A DNA stretch of 64,000 nucleotides from Lagopus muta (lineage: Eukaryota; Chordata; Aves; Galliformes; Phasianidae): contig NC_064440.1 in the NCBI RefSeq assembly GCF_023343835.1, forward strand, positions 34,417,537 to 34,481,536, in the 5' to 3' direction. The notes below the pieces were generated by a model. The model made no database searches. It was not told the origin of the DNA and worked only from the letters and a program-made list of their open reading frames with translations. Both the position numbers and the translations under genes were made by a program. Positions 25,801 to 35,570 of the stretch are shown in pieces (position 1 is the first letter of the stretch; every line of letters begins with the position of its first letter).

Positions 25801-28800
25801 AGAGGACTATTTTAGGTCCATAGTATCAAACATCAATTAAGGAACAATGGACACAGAGCACAGAGAAAGTATTCAGTGTAAGATTCCTGTGCAAGCTGCC
25901 GCCTCAGAACTAAAAAGACCAATTAAAAAACTAGACCTTGGGGTTCTTTTAATGTCTTGTTGAAACACTGGCAGCAGATCCAGTGCAGTCTGGCAGGGTC
26001 TGGAAGCACTACACCAACAAAGGCTGAAGAAATATTCTGGCCACACTGTTCTGCAGCAGCTTCCCCAGCAAACTGGGGCTTGACATGCACAGGAGAGCGG
26101 ACCAGGGAGGTGCTGTTGGGTCCTGCACTGCCAAGGACAGCAAGTTCTTAGCAAGCCTCAAGAAGGAGTGCTGCTGCAGAAACCAGAGCGCCTCCAGTAA
26201 CCTCTGTTTTATTTATTATTATTAATATTTCTGCTATTATTATCCTTAGGTACGTTACCATTCATCTGGGGCAGACAAAGCAAGCACTGCTCTGGCACCG
26301 TGCTTCTTCCCCAGGGCTCTTCTTCTTCCCCATCCCTCTCTGTTCCCACTCAGCTTCTCATTTTGCTTCTGCACTGCTACCTGACCCCACAGAAGGCCCC
26401 AGAAAACACCCGAAATAGCTAAAAACACAAATGCTTGGTGCCACAAAGCTCAGCCCCTACAGCTGCGTGCCTCCCTGCCCCCACAGCACCCAGTCCTGGA
26501 AACATAGCAGCCATCCTGATTCATTAGGACTGGCTGATCACATCAGCTTACTCAGACACATATACACGCAAAACCCATAGCAGCATACCCAGCTCTTTCA
26601 GCCTCTATCTGTTGTCAGAAGGATTCCTAACCTCAGGTGGAAGAAGGTGTCCCAAGTGGTGCTCCAGAGACCACTTGACCCCAAGGCATGAATGTCAGCT
26701 GAGGCTTTGGGTTATGTAGATCTTCTCCAAAGTACCCCAGGAGATGAAACTGCAGCCAACAGAGGGACAGCATGAAGGAGCCCATCTCCCTATGTGTCCT
26801 CATTGTGGCCCTTTAGTTGAGACAGAACCCAGCCCACAGCCAACTGAGGGCATCTGCATGAGCATGGGCACAGCCAGGCTGAAAACCCTCATCCACCAGT
26901 GGTGTAGGGACAGCATGAGCTTGGTTGTCATAGCAGTCAAAAAAATGAATGAAATTGCTCTAAGGCATGAGGGAAATGTTATCCAAACCACCACCAGAGT
27001 GGAAACACTGCACCAAAGTGCAGAGCAGCCCTCTGTTGCACCCTGAAATCAATGGTTGCACCACAGCCCCGTGGGATCCCAACCTTTCCCCATCCTCTCT
27101 GCAGACCCCCCAACACACACCCATACCATGGCTTTACAGATGCGCCGAGCTGCTGCTGAAACATGGAGCCACCATTGACCTGCCCAGCGAGGACAGCGGG
27201 GAGACAGCACTGCACGTGGCAGCCAAGCACGGCCTCTATGACCATGCCCACCTCTACCTAAAGCACGGGGCAGAGGTGGATGCCCGCAGCACCCGGGGTG
27301 AGACAGCTTTGGGGTTAGTCTGCAGGCAGGCCCCGGATGCTGTTGAGGATGCCCTGCAGCTGTGCAGGCTGCTTGTGGTGCATGGAGCCAAGCTGGATGC
27401 ACACGACGAGCTGCAGAGGAGCCCTCTGCATGAAGCCTGTGGGGCAGCCAACAACGTGCTGGTGAAGTTCCTGCTGAGGCGTGGGGCAGATGTCAATGCC
27501 ATTGACTACAACGGCATCTCCCCGCTGGGCTGTGTGCTGCAGGCAGCTGCCTTCAAGCAGGAGCTGAGGCCTCACCTGGTTGTGCAGCTGCTGCTCAACT
27601 ACGGATCCCAAAAAATATGGCCCCATGCCTTTGCCAAGGTATTGGTGTGTGGAAGCAGGTTGGGCTGTGGGTGGGCTAGCATAGCGTGGCGTGTGGGGGT
27701 TTGAAATCAGGATCCCCTCTGCTTGGTTTTGTTATGTCCATCAAGCCCAACCATCACCTGGCACCACTAATTGGTGTTCCTCAGTGCCACATCCACACAC
27801 CTCCTGAATACCTCCAGCAATAGGATCTCCACCACCACCCTGGGAAGCCCCTTCCAATGCTTGATCCCTCAGTCCAAGCATTAATTCTTCCCCATAATCA
27901 ATCTAAACCTCCCCTGCTGCAACTTGAGGCCATTTCCACGCATCCTAATATCACTGGGCTTGGCACAGCAGCCATCAGTGCAGTCTTGTTATGGCTGTGC
28001 GTCTCATTGATTTTACATCAAACAATCAAGAAAATATTACCCAGGCTTAACACTCACAAGCCAAAAATGTAAACAGGAGGCAAGAGCCACATCCAGATGA
28101 GACACTGCCACAACAAGGCAGTTGTTGCCTTCAAATACATGTCCAAAATACACAGAGGCAGATAGCAACTCAGATCCATAAGGGACCACCCCAGTCACCC
28201 TCTAAGAGGGCAGAAGGGAGGGATGAACCTCATCGACAGCTTACAGAAAACATTGCACCCTGGGAAATGCCATCTAACCCCCCAATCACCTGTTCCCTCT
28301 TTGCCCATGAGTAGGTGCTGAGGTCCTGTGCAGCTGTGCCAGAGATCATTGAAATCCTCATCAACTCCTACTCACAAATCCCCATCTCTGAGAAGTGGGT
28401 GGAGGCTGTGCCAGAGGAGGTCCTGCAGGTAAGGCTAGAGCAAAGGGGCCAGCTGTACAGCACAGCCCACCCCCATGCTGTGCCACAACAGGAACTGGTG
28501 CCAGCAAGAAAATAAACCAAAATGCTGTCACAAGCAGGTAGCTTCCAGGTGACCAGACAAACCAAACAGGGTCCCAGAAAGAAATTAAAACACTTGAAGC
28601 TCCCTTTGTTGAGAGGTGTAGTGCTATAATAGGTGCCACAAAAGCAGAGTGGCAAAGTCTTCGGCTACAGCAAATGAGACAGAAAGAGGATAGATGGATC
28701 TTTCCTTTAGAAGACCTCAGCTAGACAGGGATCTCCAGCAAGGGAGGCCCTCACCTCTACTGCCAACTCTTAAATAAGGTCTGGGAAGGGGTGGATCCTG

Positions 28801-29320
28801 GCTCCAGCCCTTCCAATCACTCTGGTACATTGTTTGCACCTGAGCTCCCTTGGGTTGGCCCTGCCTTCTCAAAAGGTGCTCAATCACTGCTTCAGGCCAT
28901 GACTTAGCATTGCCACTACAGGAGGAAAAAAGAATGAAAATAGAAAACAGAAATAAGTGTAGCTGTAAGCATTGGAGCCCATTTTACTTCTCACCTTTGC
29001 ATCACCAAACACTGACGGCAGATTTCATACCTCCTCCCCTTAGATCTCCATCTCTGGCTTCCTTGGCTTAACTAAATAGCAGTAATAATAATAATAATAA
29101 GGTGCTTATTTATTTCCCCTGCCTCTCTTTGCAGCAGCACCAGCCATTCTATGAGTCCTTGTTCCGGCTGGCAGGCGCAGTCCGGTCCCTACAGCACCTG
29201 TGCCGTTCCACCATTCGAAAGAAATTTGGCAGCCGGTGCCACTGCCTCATCCCATCACTGCCCGTGCCCAAACCACTGCTGGATTATCTGCTGCTGGAAC
29301 CCGAGGGTGTCCTGCTCTGA
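19589..29320 (+). CDS. ASB18: ASB18, ankyrin repeat and SOCS box protein 18
   Basis: Join 19589-19823, 20543-20810, 27140-27638, 28315-28428, 29135-29320; 433 residues with phases agreeing at every junction. Residues 1-78 hold the family N-terminus ([18 protein letters not shown]). About six or seven ankyrin repeats span residues 85-330, with cores such as [49 protein letters not shown] and [13 protein letters not shown] box closes the protein: BC box [10 protein letters not shown] at 390-399 and Cul5-type box LPVP at 414-417. Family role: substrate adaptor of an elongin BC-cullin 5 ubiquitin ligase; the substrate is unknown. ASB18 is preferred over ASB10 from the N-terminal and junction sequence and from GBX2 linkage. 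Human ASB18 is slightly longer at the N-terminus (from memory), so an upstream exon is possible. Confidence 0.88.
19824..20542. other. ASB18 intron 1
   Basis: A short intron that holds one reverse CR1 fragment (20361-20515) directly upstream of the next acceptor. Confidence 0.7.
20361..20515 (-). repeat. CR1 LINE 3'-end fragment
   Basis: It starts acagaatcatagcattacct, continues tggttggaac, then cctcagtgccacaacc. It is reverse, diverged, and ends within 30 bases of an ASB18 acceptor. Confidence 0.75.
20543..20810 (+). CDS. ASB18: ASB18 coding exon, first ankyrin repeats
   Basis: The acceptor is cgcccctgcag and the donor GTAAGG. It enters in phase 1, giving the junction [17 protein letters not shown], and leaves in phase 2. 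It encodes two full ankyrin repeats and the start of a third. Confidence 0.9.
22100..22870. promoter_or_regulatory. Candidate conserved non-coding element in the ASB18 intron
   Basis: A repeat-poor block with cores such as caaaaattaatagacatttc and ctttgattaggggg, interrupted by a poly-T run. The call rests on composition only. Confidence 0.25.
23791..23875 (-). repeat. CR1 LINE 3'-end fragment
   Basis: It reads tagaatcatagaatcattaa then ggttggaagagacctttaag, a CR1 subfamily terminus in reverse orientation. Confidence 0.85.
27140..27638 (+). CDS. ASB18: ASB18 coding exon, central and C-terminal ankyrin repeats
   Basis: A 499-bp exon in GC-richer DNA than its surroundings. It enters in phase 2 at CAELLLKHG and leaves in phase 0 after IWPHAFAK, with donor GTATTG. 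The acceptor (atggctttacag) has a weak pyrimidine tract, but the frame and the repeat continuity fix it. Confidence 0.9.
27639..28314. other. ASB18 intron 3
   Basis: Most of the first half is a diverged reverse CR1 fragment (about 27735-27935). Nothing else was recognised. Confidence 0.65.
27735..27935 (-). repeat. CR1 LINE 3'-region fragment
   Basis: Wording such as tccatcaagcccaaccatca, cctcagtgccacatccacac and ccaccaccctgggaagcccc matches the reverse CR1 3' region. The terminal repeat is missing. Confidence 0.72.
28315..28428 (+). CDS. ASB18: ASB18 coding exon leading into the SOCS box
   Basis: The exon has 38 codons in phase 0 at both ends and encodes [19 protein letters not shown] through VPEEVLQ. 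The donor is GTAAGG; the acceptor is gcccatgagtag. Confidence 0.87.
28429..29134. other. ASB18 intron 4
   Basis: No repeat family was recognised except a short (AAT)n run at 29082-29099, just upstream of the last exon's acceptor. Confidence 0.6.
29135..29320 (+). CDS. ASB18: ASB18 last coding exon with SOCS box
   Basis: The acceptor is a tandem gcag-cag (NAGNAG), so one Gln may be included or skipped. The exon encodes [11 protein letters not shown], the BC box [10 protein letters not shown], the LPVP Cul5-type box and the family ending EPEGVLL before TGA at 29318-29320. Confidence 0.9.
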   Translation, partial: QHQPFYESLFRLAGAVRSLQHLCRSTIRKKFGSRCHCLIPSLPVPKPLLDYLLLEPEGVLL

Positions 29321-29517
29321 ATGCACAGCCATCCTCTGTATCTTCCCCGTGGCAGCATCCATTGCTGCTGGCCAAGCAGAGGAGCCACCGTCGTCATGAC
29401 AGACCGGTGCTTTTCAGGGACTTCTAGCATAACCAAAATGTGCTTTCAGCTGTAATTTGGTATGGATTTGTTTGTTTCTTTCTTTTCTAATTGTGCTTTC
29501 CATGGATTGTAAGGAGT

Positions 29518-29523
29518 AATAAA
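29518..29523 (+). terminator. ASB18: ASB18 polyA signal
   Basis: A canonical AATAAA lies 198 bases after the stop and is followed within 40 bases by a GT-rich stretch (ggtgtgctgcaggtgtgggt), a good downstream element. Confidence 0.75.
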
Positions 29524-30719
29524 ATGAGGAGTGGCTGCTACAGGTGTGCTGCAGGTGTGGGTGACATTCAGGACCAAGGAGCTCACAAGGATTCTCACCC
29601 ACTCCCCTGGCTGCGGTGCCATCTCCTGTGCCCATTCTGCCTGTCATTGTCAACAGGCACGGAGGATGGTGGGCATGCAGCCCTTTGGGCTGTCTTTGCC
29701 TGTGGTGCCTTGGCACAAAACAGCAGGGAGCATTTGGATCCCCACATGATTGACTGCTGAAGCAAAGCACGTGTGTGCACACACCCCTTGGAAGCACTCA
29801 CCCAATTGTTTCACTGCTCAGTGACACTCACTATCAAATAAAATAAAGGAGGGGGGAGAATCAGCCTTTTTTTTCATGTTGGGCTGCACAGAGCTCAGAG
29901 CTCTGCGCCCACGCAGCCCTCCTCTATTCACTACAGTGATGGGTACAGGATGGAGGCCCTGATTCCCACAGCCGGTGCTGAGCATGGAGATGGTGAAGAG
30001 AAAGAAGTTCCTCGCTGGAGTTCTGGAAGTGATCCCTGCCAGATGTGCACAGATGTGCCATCCGTGCCTCTTGACTCCGCCTCCTGGGCCGCGGGAATTA
30101 CCCCGCTGCAAAGCACGTGTGACACGCTGCTCGGTTGCTTTGCACGTTTGTTTCGGGGTTTAAGTGGGGAATTGGAAGCTGCTGGGAGGAGAGCAGCCGT
30201 GCCCTAGCTGGGCTGTGCTAGGAGACAGCGGGAAGCTCGCGGGGGGGGGGGGGGAATCGCGGACACGCGTGGGAAGCGGCGGCTGCGCGGCTGCGCGCGT
30301 CCCGCAGGGGGCGCCGTGGGAACGGCGGAGCGCGGCCGGTGGGAAGGGAGGGAAAGGTGAGATAGAAAGCGAAAGAAGAGAGAGAGAGGAAAGGTAAAAT
30401 AAAAAATAAATATAAAAAAAGAACTGTAAGGAAGCCGTAAAAGCCAACTGAAAGACAAGGAAAGAGCGAAAGAAAGAAAGAAGGCAAAATTAAAAAAAAA
30501 TAAATAAATCCAGATCCCGACCGGGAAAAAAAAAAAAAAATAAATCGATACAAAGGACAAAAACAATAATAACAACAAAATAGTTTTGCGCTGCTTTTGT
30601 TGGTTTTGCCCGTTTTCTCACGGCTCGACTCCGCGAAGTTGCAAAGTTGAGCGGCCGCGCAGTTCTCCGCAGCCGCGGAGGGCAGTGAGCGGGCGGGGGC
30701 TGAACGGCAGCCGGAGGCG

Positions 30720-31010
30720 GGAGGTCGCATTAACTTGTAATACGGAGCCACATAAAAATGCGATTATGACTGCTAAACAGAACGCAGTAGGCTGCTAGTT
30801 AAGACAATGAGATTTCCGGGAAGCGATGCATAAATTCTTCAAAAATGACACATTTTTCACGTTTCATTCCAATTAAATTACTGAGGCAGCTAACACACGA
30901 TACATTTGGGTGAAATGAAGGCTTTCCGGGAGGCTTTTGTCGGTCTCTCTGGATGCGCGTGGTTTATGGAACGCGGTTCCTATTAAGCCGCTATTAAGGC
31001 GGAATGTCGG
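30720..31010. promoter_or_regulatory. Candidate GBX2 upstream enhancer, distal
   Basis: An AT-rich island in the CpG domain with cattaacttgtaatacgg, ccaattaaattactgagg and paired attaagccgctattaaggc, roughly 4 kb upstream of the GBX2 start. Confidence 0.35.
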
Positions 31011-31189
31011 AGCCCCCGCTCCTCGCCCTGCCCCGGGGGGTCGGGTCCGGCTTTGCTCCCCACTCCCCGCAGCCGTAGGGGATGCCGAGAGCCCCGCGCG
31101 GCAGCTTCCGTCCCCAAAAACCCCCAAATGCTGGGAATGAAGGCGGCCATGGGCTGCGCTTTCCCAGGGGGCTGGGAATGGAACGGGGC

Positions 31190-31345
31190 AGGGAGAGACA
31201 GGACGGGACCGCAAAGGGGAGGGGACACCTAAAAGAGACCAGAGGAGACCTCGAAGGGGACTCCGAGAATGATCCCAAATGGGACCGCGAGGGAAAATCC
31301 AACGGAGACCCCAAAGGGGATCCCGAAGTCTCCCATCGAGGGGTC
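31190..31345. repeat. Degenerate minisatellite
   Basis: The stretch repeats variants of gaccncnaaggggaycc (agaggagacctcgaagggga, then ggagaccccaaaggggatcc). Translated, it yields a GDPKGDPE-like pattern, but nothing suggests it is coding. Confidence 0.5.
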
Positions 31346-31489
31346 CCTGCGGGGTCCTGATCCCCCCACCCCGGGCAGGAGCCGGCCCAGAAGCCCCGGG
31401 GGGGTCCCGTGCTCCTATCGGAGCCCCCCCAGCCCCGACCCGGCCCCGGCGTTGTGTTTGCAGAGCGGTGGCAGCTCGCCGGGGCGGGC

Positions 31490-31860
31490 GATGCGCAAAG
31501 CGATACGAATCAGAAATGAGATTTTGAAGTCCTAATGAACCTGATTGCATGAGCATTTATAATCCCCCATGGCTTTAAATGAAATCAGATATAATCAGGA
31601 GCTATGGGGAAAGGGAGTGTTTACAGGCAGAGATTGGGAAGTGCTGCTGTATTAGTAAAGATGCTGTTCCTTCTATTGATGTCTGAAATGATGGATAATG
31701 TGAGAATGGCAAATATACTATTTGTCTAATGGCTCTGCAATTAAATTCCCCTGTAAATGACCCATGCCTCATTTCATCCTAATCTATGGAATTTTGATTG
31801 AATTCGTCAGCTCTAATTGAAAAATACTGCGCTTTAATGTCTGCGGTGCTGTTCCAGGAC
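31490..31860. promoter_or_regulatory. Candidate GBX2 upstream enhancer, proximal
   Basis: A sharply bounded 370-base AT-rich block inside GC-rich DNA. It is dense in TAAT/ATTA and ATTGA cores (cctaatgaacctgattgcat; gcaattaaattcccctgtaa; gctctaattgaaaaatac). It lies about 3.2 kb upstream of the start codon. Confidence 0.4.
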
Positions 31861-32265
31861 CGCGGTGGTTTTAATGAGCCGGTGCCCCCTGACCCGGGAA
31901 TATTTGAGACTTTTCTCCGGGATTGGAGGCGGCGGAATTCCCCCATATGTGCCCGTGTGGGTCCCCCCGATCCGCTTCTGTCCCTCCGAGCGCCGTTCTC
32001 CTCTCCGCTCCTTCGCCGCTCCCCAGATATTTTGCCTGCAGTTTTCTACATCCGAAAAAAGAATCAGATCCCGTTCCCCACCGCTCACGTCCGAACGAAT
32101 TCGGGGCGTTCAACGGTGCTGCCGGAGCCTCTCTCCTTCCTGATAAAGCCGTCCGCATGCACGCAGAGGATCGGGGCGATGGGGGGGGGTGGGGTGGGGG
32201 GACATTCGTCCTTTTTGCCTCCTCTTTCCAGCCCGAAAATGCAGTGGAGAAAAGATTGCGGGATA

Positions 32266-32281
32266 GGGGGGGGGGGGGGGG
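32266..32281 (+). repeat. Poly-G run
   Basis: A run of 16 consecutive G residues, followed by a G-rich, A-spaced purine tract extending to about 32335. It is potential G-quadruplex sequence. Confidence 0.85.
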
Positions 32282-32383
32282 AGGGGAGAGGGAAGGGTTG
32301 GGGGGGAGGAGGGGAGAGGGAAGGGAGGGGAGTTTGTTAAGGAAAGAAAAATAGTAAATTAAAAGAAAAAAGGAAAAAAAAAA

Positions 32384-32398
32384 GGGGGGGGGGGGGGG
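32384..32398 (+). repeat. Poly-G run after poly-A
   Basis: A run of 15 G directly follows an A-rich stretch (32341-32383). Confidence 0.85.
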
Positions 32399-32651
32399 CG
32401 AAGCGGGGGGAGATGAGGGAAAGGATGAAAAAAAAAAGCGCACCAAGGAGCACAACCCAAAGTGCCGGATGCAGAGCGACGAGGAGGAGCCCCCAACCCC
32501 CCATCATGAGGGCTCTGCAGGGGCTGCCCCGACTCATCCCTCGTTCGGAGCAGTCGGTGCCGCTCCCGGTACCGCTGCCCGCAGCCCCACAGCCGCATCT
32601 CTACCCGATCGGTGCCCTTGGGGCGGCTCAGCCCCGATCAACGCAGCGGAG

Positions 32652-32653
<2 letters not shown>

Positions 32654-32687
<34 letters not shown>

Positions 32688-32689
32688 GT
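32654..32689 (+). repeat. (GT)n microsatellite
   Basis: About 17 GT units with one GC interruption near the 3' end. Confidence 0.9.
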
Positions 32690-32930
32690 TGAACATATCC
32701 CCGGTGTGCCGGATCTGATGGGAATCATCTCGCCGGGTTCTCCCCGAAGCCGAGTTTTGCTTTTGATAAAGTCATCGGTTGGGCTGTCAGGAGCAGAACG
32801 AAGCCGAGCCCCGTACGCGCATCACCAGGCACCCTCCATACCATGCATACCACACACCATGTACCCCCATGCCGTGTACCCGTGTACCTCGCATCTTATA
32901 CCCATATCCGTACATCATGTATATTCGCTT

Positions 32931-32984
32931 TTTTTTTTTTCTTTTTTTTTTTTTTTCCCTCTCTTTTTTTTTTCTCCAAAACCC
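32931..32984 (+). repeat. Poly-T / pyrimidine tract
   Basis: An almost pure T run with scattered C, about 2.1 kb upstream of the GBX2 start. Confidence 0.85.
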
Positions 32985-34453
32985 GAGTTATTTCTGCTTG
33001 GTTGTTCGTTTTTTGGGAGATAATCAGCCAAAAACACCTTCTACCGCTTTAGCGCACACGGTCTCTCCCCTCCAGCAACCAGCCCCAATTCTCCCTCTTT
33101 AAAACACGACTCCAAAGCTCCATCCCTAGAAAGGATTTCGGGGCGAACTCAGAGCCCCCGTGACAGCTCAGCGATGCGGGGACAACCGAAGAGCGGGGAT
33201 TTTTTGGCTCCCACCCCCCGGTGCCGTCCCGCCGGGGTTCCCCGCCCGCCGCTCCCGGCCGCAGTGCTGCTCTGCACCCCCGGCACCCGGCGGTGTTTCC
33301 TAACGGAGCGCTATCGGCCGCCGCAGAGCCGAACAAAGCCCATCTCCGGCGGTAGAAAAAGTCACTTTTGTCCGGAGGGGGGGGTGGTGGTGGTGGTGGA
33401 ATTTTTTTTTGTAGGGGGCCGACGACAAACGAGGGCAGCGGGCGTGGGGCGGCGGGACGCAGCGGCACAGCGATACGAGGACGGAGGGTAAAAAGGATGA
33501 AGATATTCAATTCTGAGCGCTCAGCGGACGGCCGAAACCCGCTCCTCCGATGGCATTCGGGTGGAAGGAGCGGGGCACCGTGGGAGGAAGGGGATTTTGC
33601 CCTCGTCCCCCCGCGCTGGAGCCCCGCAGCCCCGCGGAAACGGCAGTGGGGGGAGGACAGTGCCAAAAGGACGGCAACGGAGCGCCCGAGGCGGGGATGG
33701 AGAGAGCGGATGAGTTTTCCCGGCCCACGGAAGACGGAGCTGGGCCCCAAAGCCCCCATAGAAGACCTCAAAGCTCCCAAAGGAGCGCGCATTGGAGGAG
33801 AAAGGGGGGAGGGCCTGCACCCCAACAGCGATAAACTCCATAGCAAGGTCACTGGGGCCGAACTCCCACCGACCCCATAAATGGGGCTTGGGCTCAAAAT
33901 CCGTTCAGGGGCTGGTTGGAAGAGCACGGCCCCACACCGGTGGGGGGAGGCTGCCAGGACTCCCAGCTCCGGGAAGGCAGCTGTGGGGTACGGCTCATCC
34001 CCGGCACACACCGAGCGTGGACCCCCAAAACAAGAGGGAGGCCGGCCGAAGGCCGCGACCCCCCCAGGTCGGGGACGCTCCGTCCCCGTGCCCTTATTTT
34101 TTCTCTTTTTTTTTTTTCCTTTTAAATTTTATTTCCCGAACCGCTCCATCCTTGCTGGGAACACCCCGTAATTGCCTTGCTTTGCCTCTTCTCCTCTCTC
34201 GTTATCGTTATTTACGGTCTTTTGGAGTTGCGCAAAGTTCCCTTCACGTTCAATTTCCAAGTTTGGGGCTTTTTCCTCTCCCCCCCCAGCCCCCCTTTCC
34301 CTTCTTTTTGTGTTCGCGTCCCTCCTTTTGTCCCCGCGCTCCGAGAGGCTGCGATGAAGGCGGCGGCCGCGGGGCCGTAATTCCGCCGCGGCGATGAATG
34401 GAGCTCCGCATAATGGAGGGGGGGAAACGACGACGACGGACAGCTTCGGAGCC

Positions 34454-34475
34454 GGGGGGGGGGGGGGGGGGGGGG
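34454..34475 (+). repeat. Poly-G run, the longest of the window
   Basis: Twenty-two consecutive G residues about 600 bases upstream of the GBX2 start codon, followed by an A-rich stretch. The exact length may vary between individuals or be an assembly estimate. Confidence 0.85.
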
Positions 34476-34689
34476 AAAAACTGATAAAAGTGAAAAAAAA
34501 AAAAATAATAATAAAAAGGAGAAAAGCGGGAAGAAAGGAAAAATAAATAAGAGAAATCGGAAGAAATAGAAACAAACAATTCAAACGAACAATTCAGATA
34601 AAAAAATAATAATAATAACATGAAATAACAGCGTTAAGAAAATAAGAATGAATGGAAAAGGAGGGGGGGTCCGGTGCCGGGGGCCGACC

Positions 34690-34860
34690 CGCCGCGCTCA
34701 ATGGGAACGCCCCGTCCGGAGGCGGAGAGGAGGGGCCGTGGGAATAGTGGGCGTGGCCTCCGCGTTAGGCCCCGCCTCTCAGAGCCGCCTGTCCAATGGG
34801 CGGCGCTCTCGGCGGGCACGTGGGGCGGGCCGTGTTCCCAGCCGGGCAAAATGTGAATGG
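34690..34860 (+). promoter_or_regulatory. GBX2: Probable GBX2 core promoter
   Basis: No TATA box is obvious. A CCAAT box is present at 34793-34797 and GC boxes at 34749-34756 (GGGCGTGG) and 34822-34829 (GGGGCGGG), 250-330 bases before the start codon. The block has the make-up of a CpG-island promoter. The transcription start site cannot be fixed by eye. Confidence 0.5.
34851..34856 (+). other. Minimal start-stop element (ATG-TGA) upstream of GBX2
   Basis: An ATG is followed at once by TGA and then, without a gap, by the ATG of the 75-codon upstream ORF. It matters only if the GBX2 mRNA starts upstream of it. Confidence 0.4.
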
Positions 34861-35084
34861 GCGCGGGGGAGCGGGCGGGCAGAGGCAGCGCGGCGCGGGG
34901 CGGCGGGGGGCGGCCGGCCCCGATGTGCGGGCGGCGGCGGCCCCGCTCCGCCCCGGCTCGGCCCCACGCGTGGGCGCTGCGCGGCGCTGAGCTGCGGGAG
35001 CCGGAGCCCGAGCAAGAGGAGGAGGAAGAGGAGGAGGAGGAGGAAGAAGGTGGTCGCCGCTGCTCCTCCGCCGGCCCGGCATGA
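34857..35084 (+). CDS. Upstream ORF overlapping the GBX2 start codon (hypothetical)
   Basis: A 75-codon ORF whose stop TGA (35082-35084) overlaps the GBX2 ATG as ATGA. Its product would be Arg/Gly-rich with a Glu run from the GAG/GAA tract at about 35014-35050. There is no recognisable domain and the composition follows the local GC bias, so a peptide function is doubtful. The overlap would allow termination-reinitiation or repression of GBX2 translation if the region is transcribed. Confidence 0.3.
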   Translation: MGAGERAGRGSAARGGGGRPAPMCGRRRPRSAPARPHAWALRGAELREPEPEQEEEEEEEEEEEGGRRCSSAGPA

Positions 35085-35570
35085 GCGCGGCTTTCCAGCC
35101 CTCGCTGATGATGATGCAGCGCCCGCTGGGAAGCAGCACGGCCTTCAGCATCGATTCGCTCATCGGTAGCCCCCCGCCGCCCGCCCCCGGCCACTTCGTC
35201 TACACCGGCTACCCCATGTTCATGCCGTACCGGCCCGTCGTGCTGCCCCCCCCGCCGCCCGCCCTGCCGCAGGCCGCCCTGCAGCCTCCGCTGCCCCCCG
35301 CGCCGCCCCCGCCGCTGCCCGCATTGCCCGGAGCCTTCTGCCCTGGGCTGGCGCAGGGCATGGCCCTCACCTCCACGCTGATGGCCGCGCTGCCCGGCTC
35401 CTTCCCCGCCTCCCCGCCGCGCCCCGAGGCCGCCAGGAAGTTCGCCCCCCCGGGGAACTTCGACAAGGCCGAGGGATTGCCCCCCCCGGACGGCGGCGGA
35501 GGAGACGACGGCAAAACTGGGGGGGGACTGCTGCCCTTCCCCGCTGCCGACGCCGTGCACGCATCGCTGG
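35081..35570 (+). CDS. GBX2: GBX2 exon 1 coding part
   Basis: The exon encodes residues 1-163 and ends in phase 1 at CTGG|GTGAGT. It contains the eh1 motif and the Pro-rich region, and its third codon positions are almost all G or C. Confidence 0.96.

Larger units (their letters stand above)
20811..27139. other. ASB18 intron 2
   Basis: The largest ASB18 intron. It contains a CR1 end at 23791, a 20-base poly-T near 22328 and an AT-rich candidate element at about 22100-22870. No additional exon was recognised. Confidence 0.6.
29524..34690. other. ASB18-GBX2 intergenic region, GBX2 upstream domain
   Basis: After about 30.1 kb the DNA becomes CpG-rich with long G, purine and pyrimidine runs. 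Two AT-rich islands (30720-31010 and 31490-31860) interrupt it and look like enhancers. Open frames here are composition artefacts. A degenerate 12-bp-like minisatellite lies near 31190-31345. Confidence 0.6.

Noticed and set aside
27103-27139. Alternative acceptor at ctctgcag (ending 27105) for the third ASB18 exon
   Set aside because: The added residues would break the ankyrin repeat that continues cleanly from the previous exon into CAELLLKHG at 27140.
19589-29320. Calling the ankyrin/SOCS gene ASB10
   Set aside because: ASB10 is the paralogue next to GBX1. The EMEWQVKS and [11 protein letters not shown] segments and the GBX2 linkage fit ASB18 better.
33049-34011. 320-codon minus-strand ORF upstream of GBX2
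   Set aside because: Low-complexity Pro/Ser/Arg product in the CpG domain with several overlapping open frames. No domain, splice or promoter evidence.
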